From positions 201,495,481 to 201,559,480 of the forward strand of contig NC_084798.1 of NCBI RefSeq assembly GCF_963169125.1: a DNA stretch of 64,000 nucleotides, read 5' to 3'. Positions 23,155 to 34,437 of this stretch are shown piece after piece. The position numbers and the translations under genes are program-made. The notes below the pieces were generated by a model, which was given only the letters and a program-made list of their open reading frames with translations, ran no database searches and was not told the origin of the DNA. Every line of letters starts with the position of its first letter. Positions within the stretch are counted from its first letter, which is position 1. The DNA is from Humulus lupulus. Its lineage: Eukaryota; Streptophyta; Magnoliopsida; Rosales; Cannabaceae.

Positions 23155-25710
23155 TGTCACGCCCCGGCTGCCCCGGGACACGCAACGGTGATCAATGAAC
23201 CAAAAATTTGACTCGTTGCCCGAGTCCTTTGGTTAAAAACGTGCTTCTAATGTCATTAATAGGTTAAGGTGAAAATCAATAAAAAGGAAAGGATATATTT
23301 TATTAAAAACTGTTCATGGGCCCACCAGAACATTTAGAAGTTATTTACATCTCAAAATGGCCATTACTATTTAAAATTTACAACCCGCCGACCTAAGCGA
23401 CAAAAGTTAGGATAAACCCCCTAGTTCCTCTGAGAACTCCTTGGCCGTGGTGATCAAGCGGCCGCATATGTACACAATGTCACCTCAGCTCTCCACTCAA
23501 GGTTGGGTGAGCTTTTCTTTCCCTTTACCTGCACCACATAGCACCCATGAGCCAAAGCCCAGCAAGAAAACACATATTGCAAGTAAACAATATCAGATGA
23601 TGTAATCACATCACACAGAGCTTATAGCTCTAAACTAATGAGTGACTGTTGGATAAGTCTCTAGTCATCAGATGAACAGGTGACTAATGAGTCACAATCT
23701 GGACAGGTGACTAATGAGCCACACACTTTGGACAGGTAACTAATGAGTCATGCTCTGGTTAGGTGACTAATGAGCCACGCTCGGGATAGGTGACTAGTGA
23801 GCCACGCTCTGGATAGGTGACTAATGAGCCACGCTCTGGATAAGTGACTAATGAGCCACGCTCTGGATAGGTGACTAATGAGCCACACTCTGGAGGTCCC
23901 ATACCCTCCTAGCCATGTGACCTGTGGCTCACCTTAGCCTTTTCCAGCTCTGGCTCTAGATTTCTAACCTTGGGATACACAAGCACTTATTAATATTCAT
24001 CGAACTTGAGGTCGGTCCAGCATTAATGCTCAATTGAGTCATTCAATGCAGATGTCGATTAGATCTAATCTTTGTTGGTTTGCATTAAACATACTAAAAC
24101 CATCCTTGACTTATGAGTCAATGCCCTGACTAATGAGTCAGTGCCATTCACAAGTAAGCAATGCTACCAGTATATATCATAGATCAAATATATAAACATG
24201 GGCATTCATCATGCTTACTTAACAGTTGCTAGCATAATAATGATCATGCACAAACACAGAGACTCAAGCTCTGAACAGTTTCATAGTCAATATTCATGGC
24301 ATGCCCTAATGATATCTTTATGCAAATAAGCAAGCTTGCTAAGTATTCAATATGCTATCAATGTCCACATTTAACCATCCAAAATGCATCAAAATATAAC
24401 AATGCATGTCTCATTTGGGGGTGTAGTTTCTTACTCTGTTTTCTTACCTCAGATTCGAGCTAGAATGAGTAAAAGAATGACCCTTGAGAACGATCTGACT
24501 TTAAGTCCTTAAGCAGTCACCTAATCATAACCAAATAAAGAATACCATCAATAAAATGAACATCATAGGTTTTCAAAATAATATCTAGCCTTCAGGAGAT
24601 CAATCCAAACTAATCCAAGTAGTAGGAACAATCCGAGGCCTAAAACTATGTTCCCGGGGTCAAAACATGCAAACGGGGTGAAAACTGACCAAGGGCTGCG
24701 GCCCTGACACCTTGGGCCGCGGTCCCCAACACATCCTGAAGCAAGGGCCGCAGCGCCCATCATCAAGGGTCGCGGGGCCCAGCTAGTGCAAATATCAGGG
24801 AGCTTCTTCATCGAACAAGGGTCGCGGCCCCCAACCCTGGGCCATTCCCAAACACATTTTCAACATCCCAAAGCCTCCAAAATCATACCTAAAACATTCC
24901 CCAATCATCAAATCAAAGTTCCCAAGCTTCCCAAAGGTCCAAAACCATCAAAACCGAAGGTTCAATCGAACCAAAAACTCAACGATTCACAAAGTCTAAT
25001 TCAAAGCTTATAAACTCTAAAAACTCAAAACTTTAAACTTCGATTGCCTTCGACTGGGTTGTTTTCTGTCAAATCCTTCGATTAAGAAGCTTCTAATCTT
25101 TCCTAGGATCGCTATGCCTCGATCCACACTCGATTCTGACTCCTAGAACTCGAGATTTCTTCGAAAATGCTTCAGATGGAAAAAATGAACTAACGAAGGA
25201 GAACGAGAGGTTTTCTAACGTACGTTCTATCTGACAAGCTACTTCAAGCTTAAGTAACCTCAAATAAAACCTAGTGCTCGGGACCCCGAAAACACCCCCG
25301 AGGATAATATAGTCAAAACCTCCAAAATTTCCTCCTGATCTCAAATACTCCCAATTTATCATCAAATAAACATTCTTATTACCCCATAATTGACCCCGTT
25401 ATGACAAAACCGCCAATCCATTATATGAGACCGTCTCATTCCAACTAGCTCAAATATATCTCCATAATGATGGAATCTCATTCATAATTCACAATTCGCA
25501 CCCAAATACTCAATTATGCCCTAAACGGGCCAAATTGCCAAAACAATTCAATTAACAAATGTGGACCCACATGCATGAATATAACATTATATTATGATAT
25601 AATTCACATAAACATGCACATAATCATTTAATAGCATAATTAAAAAACTATGGCCCTCCCGGCCTACTAATCTCGCCATTAAACCACATCGGAGAATTCG
25701 GGGCATTACG
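23155..25710 (-). repeat. R2 3' LTR, full length (2556 bp)
   Basis: It ends CATTACG where CATTACA is expected, so the terminal CA is mutated. Compared with the 5' LTR, the first 270 bp show about 18 substitutions, but the last about 980 bp (from about 24728) show only one internal mismatch plus the terminal base. It holds the 27-bp tandem array at 23678-23894 and the shared LTR module at 23525-23570, both absent from the other LTR. Two ORFs inside it (24786-25013, 25093-25365) recur exactly in the 5' LTR and are not genes. Confidence 0.92.
23678..23894 (-). repeat. 27-bp tandem repeat in R2 LTR, 8 copies
   Basis: Eight head-to-tail units of about 27 bp follow the pattern AGGTGACTAATGAGCCAC plus GCTCTGGAT. 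The earliest units keep TGACTAATGAGTCAC, which contains inverted TGACT/AGTCA arms and the bZIP-type core TGAGTCA. TGAGTCA is repeated again at 24113-24147. The array sits in the part of the LTR deleted from the 5' copy. Confidence 0.92.
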
Positions 25711-25724
25711 ACTATCCCCTCCTT

Positions 25725-26123
25725 ACAGAAATTTCGTCCTCGAAATTTACTGAACAGCTCGGGATACTGATTCTGCATGTCTGACTCCGTCTCCCATGTC
25801 ACTTCCTCGACCTTGCTGTTCCTCCACAATACCTTAACCAAAGATATTGTCTTATTCCTGAGGACCTTATCTTTTCTGTCAAGAATCTGGATTGGCTGCT
25901 CCTCAAAGGAGAGATCTGCCTCAAGCGCCAGATCTTCGTAACTCAAAATATGATTAACATCAGGCACATACCTCCGAAGAGCTGAAACATGAAATACATT
26001 ATGCACGACCGACAATGCCAGTGGCAAAGCCAACCTGTAAGCCACTTGACCAATCCTCTCCAGGATCTCAAATAGACCTACATATCTAGGGCTCAGCTTG
26101 CCCTTCTTCCCAAATCTTCTCAC
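25725..26123 (-). pseudogene. R2 integrase C-terminal domain
   Basis: The open frame reads RFGKKGKLSPRYVGLFEIL, VHNVFHVSALRRYVPD, SFEEQPIQILDRKDKVL and VLWRNSKVEEVTWETE, the usual C-terminal tail of chromovirus integrases. No stop occurs before the polypurine tract, so the frame runs on through it and into the 3' LTR as far as 25587. In-frame stops just upstream (near 26167 and 26208) separate it from the catalytic core. Confidence 0.85.
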
Positions 26124-26207
26124 CCCTTTCCATGGCGAGACTCTGAGGAAAACATAGTCTCCTACCTAGAACTCCACGTTCCTGCGTTTGGGATCTGCAT
26201 AGCTCTT

Positions 26208-27080
26208 CTATCTACTTTGAGAAGTAAGCATTCTAGCTCTAATCTTCTCAATAGCATCACTGGTCCTCTGAACTGCCACAGGACCCAAGTATCTCCTTTC
26301 ACCTGTCTCATCCCAATGAATGGGAGATCTACATTTCCTACCATACATCATCTCATAGGGTGCAACTCCAATGGTAGATTGATAACTGTTGTTGTAGGAA
26401 AACTCTATCAAATGTAGATACTTACTCCAAGATCCACCAAAGTCCAATACACATGCCCATAGCATGTCTTCCAATATATGAATCATCCTCTCAGATTGTC
26501 CATCTGTCTGAGGATGATAAGCAGTACTGAACTTTAATTGTGTACCCATGGCTTTCTGTAAACTCCCCCAGAACATAGAAGTAAAAGTGGGGTCACGATC
26601 TGACACGATCGACCTAGGTGCACCATGGAGCTGCACGATCTCTTTCACATAGAGATCTGCATACTGGTCAACTGTATAAGTAGTCCTCACTAGAAGAAAG
26701 TGAGCTGATTTGGTGTAGCGATCTACTATCACCCAAATTGAATCATGTTGACTAACCGTCCTGGGTAAGCCCACCACGAAATCCATCGTGATGTCTTCCC
26801 ATTTCCACTCTGGAATATCCAGAGGCTGCAGTAAACCTGCCGGCCTCTGATGCTCAACCTTGACCTGTTGACATGTCAAGCACTTAGCCACATACTCAAC
26901 TACATCCCTCTTCATCCCCAGCCACCAATACAACGATCTCACATCCTGATACATCTTCGTGGTACCTGGATGCAAAGAGTAAGGTGTAGTATGAGATTCA
27001 TCCAGAATCTCTCGCCTCAATGCAGTGTCTAACGGAACACATATCCGCCCCTTGTATCTCAACAATCCTAAATCAGACAC
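26208..27080 (-). pseudogene. R2 integrase, zinc-binding and catalytic core
   Basis: The 290-residue frame holds the HHCC zinc motif (HTTPYSLHPGTTK...CLTCQQ) and the DDE catalytic core: first Asp in MDFVVGLP, second in VSDRDPTFTS and Glu in TDGQSERMIHILEDM. It ends at a stop at 26208. The core looks intact, but the protein is not continuous with RNase H upstream (stop near 27080-27180) or with the C-terminal domain. Confidence 0.88.
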
Positions 27081-27179
27081 TGTATAATCTCTGGATGCTC
27101 CAGCTATAACATCCTCTCTGATCTTGATCAGCTATGGATCACTCAACTGACCCTCCTTAATTCTCTCCAACAGTGTAGA

Positions 27180-27683
27180 CTATAGCGTAATATTGGCCAA
27201 CTGGCCCATCAGCAACTCTATACCAGCTCTGGTCATATCATCTGCTAACTCTCCGGCTATCAATCTCACACCATAAATCTGTCCCGGACCCTTCTGGCTT
27301 AAAGCATCAGCTACCACGTTGGCTTTTCCTGGATGATACAAAATCTCACAATCATAATCTTTTACTAACTCCAGCCAACGCCTTTGTCTCATATTCAGAT
27401 CTATCTGGGTGAAGAAGTATTTTAGGCTCTTGTGGTCTGCATAAATCTCACACTTTTCTCCATAGAGATAATGTCTCCATATCTTTAATGCAAAGACCAC
27501 AGCCGCCAACTCTAAATCATGAGTGGGATATCTATTTTCATACCCCTTCAACTGACGAGAGGCATAGGCAATCACCCTCTCTGACTGCATCAGAACACAT
27601 CCCAAACCCTGATGAGAAGCATCACAGTAAATAACAAACTTCTCCTGACCTGTTGGAAGGCTCAGAATCGGAGTTGTAATCAA
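27180..27683 (-). pseudogene. R2 RNase H domain
   Basis: The frame includes [19 protein letters not shown], the Ty3-type RNase H start with its catalytic Asp, then [20 protein letters not shown] with Glu, and [13 protein letters not shown] with a further Asp. It follows the reverse transcriptase after one stop at about 27684. Confidence 0.88.
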
Positions 27684-27686
27684 TCT

Positions 27687-28369
27687 CTACTTCAGTTCCT
27701 GGAAGCTGTTCTCACATTTATCTGACCACACAAATTTCTGACTCTTGCGTGTCAGCTCAGTTAACGAAGTAGCAATCTTAGAGAACCCTTCCACGAAACG
27801 TCTATAATAACCTGCCAATCCAAGGAAACTTCTAACTTCAGAAGCATTCTTTGGCCTTGGCCAATCTCTGACAGCTTCAATCTTTGCCGGATCTACCTTA
27901 ATCCCCTCCTTACTGACAATGTGCCCAAGAAAGGATACCTGAGATAACCAGAACTCACATTTCTTGAACTTTGCAAAAAATCTGTGTTCCCTCAGTTTCT
28001 GTAGAACCAATCTCAGGTGATACTCATGTTCTGACTCTGACTGAGAATATACCAGAATGTCATCAATAAAGACGATCACAAACTGGTCCAGAAAATCCTT
28101 GAACACTGTGTCATCATATCCATAAAAGCAGCAGGGGCATTAGTCAATCCAAATGACATAACTAAGAACTCATAATGCCCATACCTGGTTCGAAAAGCAG
28201 TCTTCGGTATATCTCCCTCCTTGACCCTCAATTGATGATAACCAAAACGAAGGTCGATCTTTGAGAATACCGTCTTGCCTTGTAACTGATCAAACAGATC
28301 ATCTATCCTTGGAAAAGGATACTTGTTCTTGATTGTCAACTTATTCAGTTCTCTGTAATCAATACACAT
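27687..28369 (-). pseudogene. R2 reverse transcriptase
   Basis: Two overlapping frames (28369-28076 and 28106-27687) cover the fingers/palm: [33 protein letters not shown], and the catalytic motif FIDDILVYS, then [15 protein letters not shown] and [17 protein letters not shown] frameshift near 28090-28105 breaks the palm just before FIDD. Upstream a stop at about 28412 replaces a Trp and cuts it from protease. Confidence 0.9.
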
Positions 28370-28411
28370 CCTCAGAGAACCATATTTCTTTACAAATAGA
28401 ACTGGCGCTCC

Positions 28412-29695
28412 CTAAGGTGAGAAACTAGGTCTAATGAAACCTAAATCCAACAGTTCTTGCAACTGTACTTTTAACTCTTTTAACTCAGCTGGGGCCATTC
28501 TGTAAGGTGCTCTAGACACTGGCTCTGTCCCTGGTGCCAGTTCTATCACAAACTCAATCTCTCTGTGAGGTGGCAACCCTGACAAATCTTCTGGAAACAC
28601 GTCCAGAAATTTACAAACAAGTCTGGTATCTTCTGGAATCACTGGCACGACCCTAGTGGTATCAACCACACTAGCTAGGAATCTGATGCAACCTCCTTGC
28701 AATAGATCCTTAGCTCTCAATGCAGAAATCATAGGAATGCGTGGTCCATGCACAGTACCAACAAACACAAAAAGATCCTCACCGTCAGGTTCAAAGGTGA
28801 CCATTTTCCTTCTGCAATCAATGGTTGCCCCATACTTTGCTAACCAGTCCATACCCAATATCATATCGAAGTTAGTAATAACAAACTCTATCAAATCCAC
28901 TGACAACTCTTTGCCCTCCACTGTCACTGGAAAAGATCTAACCCATCTCATGGATACTATCAATTCTCCACTGGGTCCCACAGCATAAAAATCACAGGGT
29001 CTACACAATCTATCAATGATTCTACTAGCAACAAACGAGTGTGTAGCACCTGAATCAATCAATACATTATAAAATGTTCCAGCACTAAGAATCTGACCTG
29101 TAACAACTGAAGGAGAAGCCTCAGCTTCTGCTTGTGTCAAAGCAAACACTCGAGCTAGGGCCGAGCTGTCTACTTTCTTAGGTTCTTCTTTTCTGGCTTT
29201 AGGGAAATCTTTCTTAAAATGACCTATTGCTCCACACAAAAAGCAGGCCTTTGCCCTACACTCTCCCAAATGACGCATTTTGCATCTAGGGCATTCTGGA
29301 CGAGTCTTCAAAGCCTCACTCCCACCTGGAGGACCCATTGCAATACCTTGTGGTCGCCTGTCAGGACCTGGAACTGGGAAGGTATCAGGAACCTTCATCT
29401 TCTGATCATTGGGGCCTCCACCCCTACTTGAACCCACAAATGGAGGACCTGTCCTCCTGAATTCCTTTCTGGCTGCACTGTCACGCAAGATCTTGTTTTC
29501 TGTACTCTCAGCAGTGAGTGCATTCTCCACCATCTGTGCATAAGTTGTCACTCCAGCCATGGTGGTGATGCGAACATCTCGGGCTAATCTAGGTTGTAGC
29601 CCCTGAAGGAATCTCTCCCTCCTGGTCCCATGAGTGGGTACCAATTCCATGGCAAACTTTGCCAAACGATCAAATTTCAAGGCATACTCAGTCAT
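28412..29695 (-). pseudogene. R2 gag C-terminus, protease and start of reverse transcriptase
   Basis: The 427-residue frame begins inside gag (MTEYALKFDRLAKFA), carries a CCHC-like zinc knuckle CFLCGAIGHFKKDF in which the last Cys is replaced by Phe, the retropepsin active site IDSGATHSF (about residues 213-221) and DMILGMDWLAKYG, and ends in the RT N-terminal linker VSRAPYRMAPAELKELK...LLDLGFIRPSFSP at a TAG where Trp is expected. In gypsy elements these parts form one polyprotein. Confidence 0.9.
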
Positions 29696-30295
29696 TGATA
29701 AACTTCCCTGAAGTAGCCTGATAAATTCCTCAGCTTTCGCCGCCCTGATAGCATCATTATAATACTTCTCGTTGAATAGAGTCTGAAACTCTTCCCAAAT
29801 CAGAGCATTTACATTTCTGGTCTAGGTAATAACCTCCCACCAGATTCGAGCACCTTCTCAAAACATATAAGTGGCACAGGCCACCCTCTCATTACAAGTC
29901 ACCCTCATGAAATCCAGGATGGTGGTAATCATACTCATCCACTGCTCAGCCTTGGCAGGATCAGCACTACCTTCAAATACTGGAGGTTGTTGCTTCCTGA
30001 ACCTTTCGTAGAGAGGCTCCCATTTATTACCAACGTCAGGCTACTGCTCAGCTGCTGGCACTAGCACAGGAGGTGCCTCTCACACACTGGCTACTGCAAG
30101 TGCTTTCTGTTGTTTCAGGAGGTGAAGCTCTTCCCCCTGTCTCAGTATTGTTGCCTGCAGATCTGCAAGTATCTGCTGCCAGTTTTCAGGAGCTGGCGGT
30201 GGAATCTGTCCTTGGTCATTCTCTTGACCTTGACTGTTATTATTTTGGCCTTGATCACTTTGGCCAGTTGTCATATCTGTCTGATCTGGATTCAT
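29696..30295 (-). pseudogene. R2 gag N-terminal region
   Basis: A start at 30295 opens MNPDQTDMTTGQSDQGQ, a Gln-rich leader, and the frame stops at 30080. The capsid-like region (WLSM..., EKYYN, FLQG neighbourhood) continues to 29696 with stops near 29825 and 29855. It lies about 410 bp downstream of the primer-binding site. Confidence 0.8.
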
Positions 30296-30709
30296 TCTTT
30301 TCTTTTACACCTTGCTGAAACAATGTTCAATACGGCCAGTCAGGTAGTAATGACTAATCCTCTTGCCGCCTTACGGTCCAAGAACAAACAGATAATCACA
30401 CATATATGCAAATGGATACATGATTATAGCATTTAGCACTTAACATGTATCAGATAATAACTCGCAACAAACAATAATAATGAGTATGCTCCAGCAATCT
30501 CAATACAAATTAGCACACAGTTGCTGCAAATATAATATTCAAGGCGCGGGTGAATCATAGTGTCTCATGCATACAGGTAAAGAATTTATAATGTATTTAA
30601 GCAGTAATACATATAACTACATAAATAATTACCAAACCATGAGTTGAGCTTGACTTCAGTGACGTGTGTACAATCCCAGCCAGTCTACAGGAACCCTAAC
30701 CTTGGCACA
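30296..30709 (-). other. R2 untranslated leader
   Basis: About 0.4 kb between primer-binding site and gag has no ORF. Its start (GCACAGCTCTGATACC side) aligns with the leaders of R1 and of the composite element near 52526, all containing GGTT(T/A)(A/G)TGGTTCCTG-like sequence. Confidence 0.7.
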
Positions 30710-30721
30710 GCTCTGATACCA
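30710..30721 (-). promoter_or_regulatory. R2 primer-binding site, tRNA-iMet type
   Basis: The minus strand reads TGGTATCAGAGC, the usual complement of the initiator tRNA-Met 3' end, three bases inside the 5' LTR. Confidence 0.92.
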
Positions 30722-30724
30722 AGT

Positions 30725-32538
30725 TGTCACACCCCGGCTGCCCCAGGACACGCGACTGTGATCGGTGAACCGGAAATTTGACTCGTTTCCCGAGTCCTTT
30801 GGTTAAAAATGTGCTTCTAATGTCATTAATAGGTTAAGGTGAAAATCAATAAAAAGGAAAGGATATATTTTATTAAAAATTGTTCATGGGCCCACCAAAA
30901 CATTTACAAGTTATATACATCTCGAAATGGACATTACTATTTAAAATTTACAACCCGCCGACCTAAGCGGCAAAAGTTAGGGTAAACCCCCTACCAGTAT
31001 ATATAATAGATCAAATATATAAACATGGGCATTCATCATGCTTACTTAACAGTTGCTAGCATAATAATGATCATGCACAAACACAGAGACTCAAGCTCTG
31101 AACAGTTTCATAGTCAATATTCATGGAATGCCCTAATGATATCTTTATGCAAATGAGCAAGCTTGCTAAGTATTCAATATGCTATCAATGTCCACATTTA
31201 ACCATCCAACATGCATCAAAATATAACCATGCATGTCTCATTTGGGGGTGCAGTTTCTTACTCTGTTTTCTTACCTCAGATTCGAGCTAGAATGAGTAAA
31301 AGAATGACCCTTGAGAATGATCTGACTTTAAGTCCTTAAGCGGTCACCTAATCATAACCAAATAAGGAATACCATCAATAAAATGAACATCATAGGTTTT
31401 CAAACCAATATCTAGCCTCCGGGAGATCAATTTAAACTAATCCAAGTAGTAGGAACAATCCCGAGGCCTAAAACTATGTTCCCGGGTTCAAAACATGCAA
31501 ACGGGTTGAAAACTGACCAAGGGCTGCGGCCCTGACACCTTGGGTCGCGGCCCTCAGCACATCCTGAAGCAAGGGCCGCAGCGCCCATCATCAAGGGTCG
31601 CGGGGCCCAGCTAGTGCAAATATCAGGGAGCTTCTTCATCGAACAAGGGTCGCGGCCCCCAACCCTGGGCCATTCCCAAACACATTTTCAACATCCCAAA
31701 GCCTCCAAAATCATACCTAAAACATTCCCCAATCATCAAATCAAAGTTCCCAAGCTTCCCAAAGGTCCAAAACCATCAAAACCGAAGGTTCAATCGAACC
31801 AAAAACTCAACGATTCACAAAGTCTAATTCAAAGCTTATAAACTCTAAAAACTCAAAACTTTAAACTTCGATTGCCTTCGACTGGGTTGTTTTCTGTCAA
31901 ATCCTTCGATTAAGAAGCTTCTAATCTTTCCTAGGATCGCTATGCCTCGATCCACACTCGATTCTGACTCCTAGAACTCGAGATTTCTTCGAAAATGCTT
32001 CGGATGGAAAAAATGAACTAACGAAGGAGAACGAGAGGTTTTCTAACGTACGTTCTATCTGACAAGCTACTTCAAGCTTAAGTAACCTCAAATAAAACCT
32101 AGTGCTCGGGACCCCGAAAACACCCCCGAGGATAATATAGTCAAAACCTCCAAAATTTCCTCCTGATCTCAAATACTCCCAATTTATCATCAAATAAACA
32201 TTCTTATTACCCCATAATTGACCCCGTTATGACAAAACCGCCAATCCATTATATGAGACCGTCTCATTCCAACTAGCTCAAATATATCTCCATAATGATG
32301 GAATCTCATTCATAATTCACAATTCGCACCCAAATACTCAATTATGCCCTAAACGGGCCAAATTGCCAAAACAATTCAATTAACAAATGTGGACCCACAT
32401 GCATGAATATAACATTATATTATGATATAATTCACATAAACATGCACATAATCATTTAATAGCATAATTAAAAAACTATGGCCCTCCCGGCCTACTAATC
32501 TCGCCATTAAACCACATCGGAGAATTCGGGGCATTACA
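30725..32538 (-). repeat. R2 5' LTR with internal deletion (1814 bp)
   Basis: It aligns with the 2556-bp 3' LTR except for one missing block of about 742 bp. The left flank of the gap is GGGTAAACCCC and the right flank is CTACCAGTATATA, corresponding to 23430-24170 of the other LTR; CTA is shared at the join. The lost block contains the 27-bp array and the shared LTR module. Confidence 0.93.
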
Positions 32539-34437
32539 GATATCGTCCCACTTCCACTCTGGGATCCCTAGAGGCTGTAATAACTCTGCTGGCCTCTGAT
32601 GTTTAGCCTTTACTTGCTGACACGTTAAGCACTTAGCCACATAATCCACCACGTCCCTCTTCATTCCCGACCACCAATACAAGGTTCTCAAACCTTGGTA
32701 CATCTTCGTCGAACCCGGATGTAAAGAGTAGGGAGTGGTATGCGATTCGTCCAAGATCTTTCGTCGGATATCAGAATCGATCGGAACACAGATCCGACCC
32801 TTGTACTTTAGTAACCCCATCTTCGAGAAAGAAAAGTCCTTAGTCGCTCCGACGAAGACACTCTCTCTATGCCCTCTCAACTAGGAATCCTTCCTCTGCG
32901 CCTCCTTGATCCTCTCAATGAGTGTAGACTGAAGAGTGATGTTGGCTAACCGACCAACCACTAACTCTATTCCTGCTCTAGTCATCTCCTTAGCTAATTT
33001 ATCAGATATCTGCCTCGAAATGAACAACTATCTTGGGCCCTTCTGACTCAATGCATCAACCACTACATTAGCCTTCCCAGAATGGTATAGGATATCATAA
33101 TCTTAATCCTTTACCAACTCCAGCCACCGTCTCTGTTGCATATTCAGATCCTTCTGAGTAAAGAAGTACTTTAAACTCTTATGGTCAGTGTATATCTCGC
33201 ACTCTACACCATATAGATAATGTCTCCAAATCTTAAGTGTGAATACCACCACTACCAACTCCAGATCATGCATGGGATATCTCTGCTCATACTCCTTTAA
33301 CTGTCTCGATGCATAAGCTATCACATTTCCAGCTTGCATCAGCACACACCCTAAACCCTGTCTGGAAGCATCACAATAAACCACAAACTTCTCATTGTCC
33401 ATCGACAGACTCAACACTGGAGCAGTGATTAGTCGCCGCTTCAACTCCTTGAAATTGTTCTCACAACTATCTGTCCAAACATACTTAGTCTTCTTCCTTG
33501 TCAATTCAGTCAACGGTGTAGCTATCATAGTAAACCCCTCAACAAACCGCCAATAATACCCTGCCAATCCCAGAAAACTCCTAACTTCCGGAACACTGCT
33601 CGGTCTAGGCCAATCTCTCACCGCCTCAATCTTACTTGGGTCAACCAAAATCCCCTCCTTACTGACAATATGGCCCAGAAACATGACTTGCGGTAGCCAA
33701 AACTCACACTAGTTGAACTTAGCATATAGCTTATGCTTTCTCAACTATTGCAATACCAAACACAGATGTTATTCATGCTCTGAATCTGACTGCTCAACAA
33801 ACCCCTCAACAAACCGCCGATAATACCCTGCCAATCCCAGAAAACTCCTAACTTCCGGAACACTGCTCGGTCTAGGCCAATCTCTCACCGCCTCAATCTT
33901 ACTTGGGTCAACCAAAATCCCCTCTTTACTGACAATATGGCCCAGAAACATGACTTGCGTTAGCCAAAACTCGCACTTGTTGAACTTAGCATATAGCTTA
34001 TGCTCTCTCAACTGTTGCAATACCAAACACAGATGCTATTCATGCTCTAAATCTGACTGGGAATATACAAGAATGTTGTCGAAAAACCCAATCACAAACT
34101 TATTTAGATAGCCCTTGAAAACCCTGTTCATCATGTCCATAAAAGTTGCTGGGGCATTGGTTAACCAAAAGGACATAACCAGGAATTCGTAGTGTCCATA
34201 CATCGTGCGAAAAGTGGTCTTTGGTATGTCCTCTTTAATCCTTAACTGATCATAACCTGACTGGAGATTGATCTTAGAGAACACTGTCTCCCTTGTAGAT
34301 GATCGAACAAGTCGTCAATCCTAGGTAATGGGTACTTGTTCTTAATGGTCAACTTGTTCAGCTCCCTGTAGTCAATACACATCCTAAGAGATCCATCCTT
34401 CTTCTTGACAAACAACACTGGAGCCCCTCATGGCGAG
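32539..34437 (-). pseudogene. R1 reverse transcriptase, RNase H and integrase N-terminus
   Basis: Minus-strand order is RT start (about 34437-34060), RT connection region present twice (34059-33532), RNase H (33480-33103, [32 protein letters not shown]) and integrase zinc domain (32880-32545, HTTPYSLHPGSTK...CLTCQQ) which runs to the R2 insertion. The RT catalytic motif reads FFDNILVYS where FIDDILVYS is expected, losing a catalytic Asp. Several stops are present. The element could not have produced active RT in its present form. Confidence 0.88.
33532..34059 (-). repeat. Direct duplication in R1 pol (261-bp repeats, 267-bp offset)
   Basis: 33532-33792 and 33799-34059 are near-identical, with about ten substitutions, and are separated by CTCAAC. 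The offset of 267 bp equals 89 codons, so the duplication keeps frame. It repeats the RT segment [19 protein letters not shown] to YYRRFVEGF. Confidence 0.93.

Larger units (their letters stand above)
23155..32538 (-). mobile_element. Ty3/gypsy element R2 (chromovirus-like), nested in R1
   Basis: R2 begins TGTCACGCCCC at 23155 and ends GCATTACA at 32538. The target duplication GATAT is perfect (23150-23154 and 32539-32543). LTRs are 23155-25710 and 30725-32538, the primer-binding site is 30710-30721 and the polypurine tract 25711-25724. Gag, protease, reverse transcriptase, RNase H and integrase follow in gypsy order on the minus strand. The long near-identical LTR stretch makes it look young, yet pol has several stops, so it was probably mobilised in trans or decayed fast. 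Confidence 0.95.

Noticed and set aside
23678..23894. Regular short repeats suggesting a CRISPR array
   Set aside because: Units are contiguous 27-mers with no unique spacers and lie inside a plant LTR; it is a tandem repeat.
24563..25365. Paired ORFs in R2 LTRs (24563-24811, 24786-25013, 25093-25365 and their copies at 31427-32193)
   Set aside because: They are identical because the LTRs are copies; there is no domain, codon bias or conserved start to suggest coding.
28656..29431. Plus-strand ORFs opposite R2 protease and gag
   Set aside because: They are antisense to a recognisable retroelement frame with CCHC-like and DSG motifs.
30073..30436. Plus-strand ORFs opposite R2 gag
   Set aside because: They are antisense shadows of the Gln-rich gag leader.
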